In this document: positions 60,617 to 64,000 of the stretch, one piece after another
How positions within the stretch are numbered: position 1 is the stretch's first letter
Layout of the letters: each line of letters begins with the position of its first letter
Source: Clostridia bacterium
GTDB lineage: Bacteria > Bacillota > Clostridia > Oscillospirales > CAG-272
Reading direction: 5' to 3'
Assembly: GCA_017938205.1 (NCBI GenBank)
Contig: JAGBCA010000065.1
Span: 28,903 to 92,902, forward strand
Length of the DNA: 64,000 nt
Program-made: the position numbers and the translations under genes
Notes under the pieces: model-generated
Databases searched by the model: none
What the model was told of the DNA's origin: nothing
What the model saw: only the letters and a program-made list of their open reading frames with translations

Positions 60617-63496
60617 ATGAAAAAATTAACACTCATTCTACTCTCGGTCTTGATGATCGTAACCCTCGCGGCTTGCGGTAGCAAAAAATGTGAGCAGCAT
60701 GTTTACGATGACTGTGCAGATATAGAGTGCAACGAATGTGGTGAAAAAAGAGATTCGATGCATTCTTGGAAGGAAGCAGATTGTATAACAGCAAAAACCT
60801 GCTCCGTTTGCGGTAAAACCGAGGGCGAATCTCTCGGACACGAATGGACAACGCCCGACGTTGATCTGTGCGAGGTTCAATCCACCTGTTCAAGATGCGG
60901 TGCAACCGACGGAGAAAACAAGGAACATACTCCCGAAAATGATGATAACGACTGCTCAACCGCCCTTAATTGCGGTGTTTGCGGAAAAGAAATTCTGGCG
61001 GCAGGCGAGCATTCCCCCGAAAAGGATGACGGCAATTGCACAACTGCTATCACTTGTAGCTTATGCGGAACGATAACCACACCTGCAAAGGATAGTCATA
61101 CTGGCGGTACTGCTACCTGCACCGAAAAAGCGGTTTGCGCAGTATGTAGCACAGCATACGGCACAGTTGATGCAAACAATCACATAGACGAAAACATCGA
61201 CCATATTTGTGACCGTGAGTGTGGAAAGACGGATATCGGCACACACGCTGACTCCGCAGAGGATAATGACCACGTTTGCGACTACGGTTGCGGAGTAACT
61301 CTTGAAGAGCATAAGGGCGGCACCGCAACCTGTGCGGCACAGAAAGTATGTACGATCTGCGGAAACGGCTATGGCAATCTTGCTCCCGAAAACCATGACT
61401 TTGGTAGCGGCAACACCTGCATCTGCGGTTCTAAAATCGAGTTCACAGGATTTATTTATATCAGTGATGAAATCTATACCTATGATGAAAGCGCCAATAC
61501 TTATACGGTTATCATTCCTCCCAATTACTATGGTGCAGATGCAAAGTTTCATATTACCGGCAAGAATTTGGAGTATCTTGAATCAGATAATGCGCTTCTG
61601 AAGGTAAAGGAAAATCACTCCCTTGTGGGAGAGTATGATTTTTCGCTTGAAGACTTCCTAAGCGCTGGTTTTGAAGTTGGTTGGGGCAGCATGCAAGATG
61701 GAAGTTGGCTTGAATACCAATACTCCAACGATGGCGGTATCACATGGAGTAAAGCAGTCAGAGCCGAAGTGAAACAGTCTTATTATGTCACTGTCAATGC
61801 TTCTGAAAACGGCTCCGTTACTGCTAAGGAATACGCTGTCGCAGGCGAAACCGTTACTCTGAATGTATCCGCTGACAAGGGCTATATGCTGGATACCCTG
61901 TCCGTCACCGATGCAAGCGGCAACACCATAGTTGTCGAGAATAATCAGTTCACTATGCCTGCATCCGCTGTCACCGTCAACGCAACTTTTGCTGTTTGCG
62001 ACCACAAGGATAGCCGACATGAAACTGCTACCGACAACGACGACGGCACCCATAGCTTTACCTGCACCGTCTGCGGCGTCACCGGAACCGAAAATCACAC
62101 CATCGAAAACCACCTTTGTACCGCTTGCGGTGCGATGGAGATCATAGTCAGCTTTGATGCAGGCGACTTTGAATGGAAAACCGGCGACACGCTCTACTTC
62201 TGTCGTGTTTCTCGTGACAATCAATGGGAGGAATATTGCTTCATCGCAACAGTTGCCGAGGATGGCACGGTCACTTGGACTCCCGACAAGCCGCTCTACT
62301 GGGATGGTACAGGCGAGCATCGGTTGTTCGTTAGCTATCCGTGTACCGCTGTAGGTTGGGATGACTTTATGATTCCCACCGACCAAAGCGATGTCGATAA
62401 ACTCAAGGAAGCAGACTGCATCAACGCACGGTGGGTAGGCACACCTACAACCAATGTTATCGAGTTCGAACTGAAGCACCGCATGGCAAAGATTACGGTT
62501 AATTATTCGATTGCATCTCAGTTTGATTCGGATGCACCTGTTATCGCAGAAATATATAGCAATGCAAAGTATTGCACATTCAGTGATGCCGACGGGTTGC
62601 CTATTATCACCTCTGTGGGACAGTACGATGCTTGGATAATTCCTTATCATAACGACAATCAGTTCACCGCTTACGTTGCGCCCGGCGAGTACAATACTGA
62701 CGGAATGTTTAAGTTCTATATTGGTGACTCAGAAGTGCAAATTGAAATAAACAATCCCGGAGCTGTAACACTTGAAGAAGGCGGCGAGTATACCTTTGAT
62801 GTTAAGGTAGGACAGGATGTGATTACAATCGCGGAAGTATCAATGGGTGACATCGATAGTCCTTTCGGTGACGGTTGGAACAGTGAAACAGATCTAAAAG
62901 CAATCGGTACACAAGCTGAGGGCAAGACCTATTGGGAGGATGGTGATCAGATCATAGTAACCTTTACCTCTCCGTGGTTCGGCACACAGTATGGAACGCT
63001 TACCTATGACGGCAACGTTGGTTCGTGGTCAACGGACGTGCTTTTCTCGTACCTCGAAGGTGAAATACCTACCGTTAGCGCAATATATGCTCCGTGCTAT
63101 GAGGTAGTGGACGGTAATATGCAGTTGAAGGACGGCATGCAGCTTGGAATGACGGAGTATATCTCGGCAGCTTGCAGTATCACGGATGGAACACTCAATA
63201 TCAGCTTTAAGGGCGCAACCCGTAATTACAGCCGCCTGCGTATCGTTGGTCTGGCAAATCAAACGCTGACCGTTATCACGACAGGTTTCACTCCTGCAGG
63301 TGCAACGGAAGAAGCGACCAAGTCGTACACTCTCACCACCGACGGGGATGGTAATGCCGATCTCTACGGTATGTTTGCCGAGGGAGCAACGATATTAGTG
63401 CAATTAGATGAAACTGAGCTTGCACAGTATAGCTTTTACGAATCAACTGCAAACGGCATGAGCTATGCGTTGGATGCTTTGGATGCGCAATTATAA
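60617..63496 (+). CDS. Lipoprotein with CxxC repeats and fimbrillin-like C-terminal domains
   Basis: 959 residues. Seen: signal peptide with lipobox VTLAAC (Cys about 20); a Cys-rich region (about 20-275) of some ten CxxCG-type knuckles (CNECG, CSVCG, CSRCG, CGVCG, CSLCG, CAVCS, CTICG); a beta region; an InlB-like divergent repeat (about 395-460, NGSVTAKEYAVAGETVTLNV); another CxxC pair; then two modules (about 512-735 and 755-959) resembling the Bacteroidetes fimbrillin/Mfa family: WKTGDTLYF, FVSYPCTA, VIEFELKHRMAKITVNY, YDAWIIPY, and WEDGDQIIV. Start ATG 60617 with AAGGAAGG. By eye it is more AT-rich than its neighbours. A surface adhesin role is inferred. Confidence 0.85.
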   Translation: MKKLTLILLSVLMIVTLAACGSKKCEQHVYDDCADIECNECGEKRDSMHSWKEADCITAKTCSVCGKTEGESLGHEWTTPDVDLCEVQSTCSRCGATDGENKEHTPENDDNDCSTALNCGVCGKEILAAGEHSPEKDDGNCTTAITCSLCGTITTPAKDSHTGGTATCTEKAVCAVCSTAYGTVDANNHIDENIDHICDRECGKTDIGTHADSAEDNDHVCDYGCGVTLEEHKGGTATCAAQKVCTICGNGYGNLAPENHDFGSGNTCICGSKIEFTGFIYISDEIYTYDESANTYTVIIPPNYYGADAKFHITGKNLEYLESDNALLKVKENHSLVGEYDFSLEDFLSAGFEVGWGSMQDGSWLEYQYSNDGGITWSKAVRAEVKQSYYVTVNASENGSVTAKEYAVAGETVTLNVSADKGYMLDTLSVTDASGNTIVVENNQFTMPASAVTVNATFAVCDHKDSRHETATDNDDGTHSFTCTVCGVTGTENHTIENHLCTACGAMEIIVSFDAGDFEWKTGDTLYFCRVSRDNQWEEYCFIATVAEDGTVTWTPDKPLYWDGTGEHRLFVSYPCTAVGWDDFMIPTDQSDVDKLKEADCINARWVGTPTTNVIEFELKHRMAKITVNYSIASQFDSDAPVIAEIYSNAKYCTFSDADGLPIITSVGQYDAWIIPYHNDNQFTAYVAPGEYNTDGMFKFYIGDSEVQIEINNPGAVTLEEGGEYTFDVKVGQDVITIAEVSMGDIDSPFGDGWNSETDLKAIGTQAEGKTYWEDGDQIIVTFTSPWFGTQYGTLTYDGNVGSWSTDVLFSYLEGEIPTVSAIYAPCYEVVDGNMQLKDGMQLGMTEYISAACSITDGTLNISFKGATRNYSRLRIVGLANQTLTVITTGFTPAGATEEATKSYTLTTDGDGNADLYGMFAEGATILVQLDETELAQYSFYESTANGMSYALDALDAQL

Positions 63497-63575
63497 AGCA
63501 TTGTTATCTCGGGTGAGTGATTTAAACCAAATAAAAGAACCTGCGTAGCACAATGTGCGCACAGACTCAATCCAT

Positions 63576-63606
63576 AAGCGGTGAGCAGAAATGCTTGCCG
63601 CTTTTA
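63576..63606 (+). terminator. Probable terminator after the CxxC lipoprotein
   Basis: AAGCGG and AGCA (left) pair with TGCT and CCGCTT (right), tetraloop GAAA, followed by a short T run. 63607-63780 holds no recognisable gene. Confidence 0.6.
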
Positions 63607-63782
63607 CTATCCCTACATATCAAAAACTGATACGCAGTACCAAAGAAAAACCGACATAAAAAGTTATCAATTTAAAGTCGTATAATCCCGAATAATCTCT
63701 GGACTTATGGAATCTTTTGTGGTATGTTGTAGTTGCTCAGGCGACAGCATTAAAACGATGTCCTAAACTTAAAAAAGAAAAA

Positions 63783-63809
63783 AGCCTTGGAACATAATGC
63801 TCCAAGGCT
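63783..63809 (-). terminator. Terminator downstream of the tRNA-Ser 3' end
   Basis: AGCCTTGGA (63783-63791) pairs with TCCAAGGCT (63801-63809). On the minus strand a T6 run follows, as expected for the native tRNA terminator. Confidence 0.8.
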
Positions 63810-63810
63810 C

Positions 63811-63870
63811 TGGCGGAGGCAGAGGGATTCGAACCCCCGTGGGCTTTCAGACCCAAACTGTTTTCAAGAC
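63811..63870 (-). tRNA. tRNA-Ser (UGA) 3' fragment; probable attachment site
   Basis: On the minus strand this reads from the anticodon loop (CTTGAAA, anticodon UGA) through a long variable arm (TGGG...CCCA), the T arm (GGGGGTTCGAATCCCTC) and the acceptor end TGCCTCCGCCA with CCA encoded. The 5' half (acceptor strand and D arm) is missing. Beyond 63870 the sequence no longer matches a tRNA. Such 3' tRNA copies are typical att sites of integrated elements. Confidence 0.8.
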
Positions 63871-64000
63871 TTTTGAACAACTTCCCAAATCGTCCCGAAT
63901 AATCCCTAAACCTCCCCGAATTTCCGCTTAAAACAGCCCTTTCCTCGCAACTTCCCGGAAATTTGCGAGAAAATTGCGAGAATGGTGCGAGAAATCGGTA
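63871..64000. other. Start of a probable integrated element (runs off the window)
   Basis: No gene is visible. It contains three closely spaced GCGAGAA-type repeats (about 63954-63993) and a TCCCGAATAATC copy (63893-63904) that also occurs at 63686-63697. Short repeats near a tRNA att end could be recombinase arm sites; this is inferred. Confidence 0.4.

Overview
The window looks like a chromosome segment of an uncultured anaerobic, Gram-positive, Clostridia-type gut bacterium. Supporting signs are near-consensus sigma-A promoters with 17-bp spacers, strong AGGAG ribosome binding sites, spoVG, an rsmG/noc-like pair, a ferrous-iron FeoAB system, AddB instead of RecB/C, lipoproteins, and large surface proteins with InlB-type, GLUG and CBM_X2-like repeats. 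The genus cannot be fixed from the sequence alone.

Layout. 0-3 kb: start of metF (cut by the window edge) and a feoA-feoB-Cys-rich-peptide iron operon with two near-identical palindromic operators. 3-7 kb: addB overlapping a small atypical response regulator. 7-13 kb: a KDPG aldolase-VOC fusion, then two unrecognised repeat proteins (an acidic coiled-coil protein and a membrane-anchored repeat protein). 13-21 kb: housekeeping genes (noc-like HTH gene, rsmG, a TIM-barrel isomerase, pgk, tpiA), a three-copy 165-bp palindromic repeat array, a deacetylase-like gene and an MsmX-type sugar ABC ATPase. 21-29 kb: a coiled-coil protein, a GT4-pyruvyltransferase fusion, spoVG, murC, mgtE with a structured leader, and a HAD phosphatase. 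29-35 kb: a probable surface O-acylation cassette (MBOAT, a small membrane protein and two SGNH-type proteins with leucine-rich repeats). 35-45 kb: an eight-gene sugar catabolic operon read leftward from a perfect promoter and facing a DeoR regulator. 45-57 kb: an InlB/GLUG lipoprotein and a 3073-residue surface protein ending in a Hint (hedgehog/intein) domain. 57-60 kb: an MFS transporter with an AraC regulator. 60-64 kb: a TetR regulator and a lipoprotein joining CxxC repeats to fimbrillin-like domains, then a 3' tRNA-Ser fragment that looks like the attachment site of a mobile element running off the right edge.

How the genes work together. The 35-44 kb operon reads as aldose to ketose (fucose-isomerase family), to ketose phosphate (FGGY kinase), to C-C cleavage (transaldolase/F6P-aldolase family), to triose or tetrose phosphate isomerisation (archaeal-type TIM), with a dedicated MFS importer; its substrate is unknown. 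The 29-35 kb cassette should acylate an envelope polymer outside the membrane.

Most promising for follow-up: the Hint-terminated giant protein, the domain-swapped SGNH/LRR O-acylation cassette, the sugar operon with its unusual TIM, the 165-bp repeat array, and the tRNA-Ser-bounded island carrying a fimbrillin-like lipoprotein.
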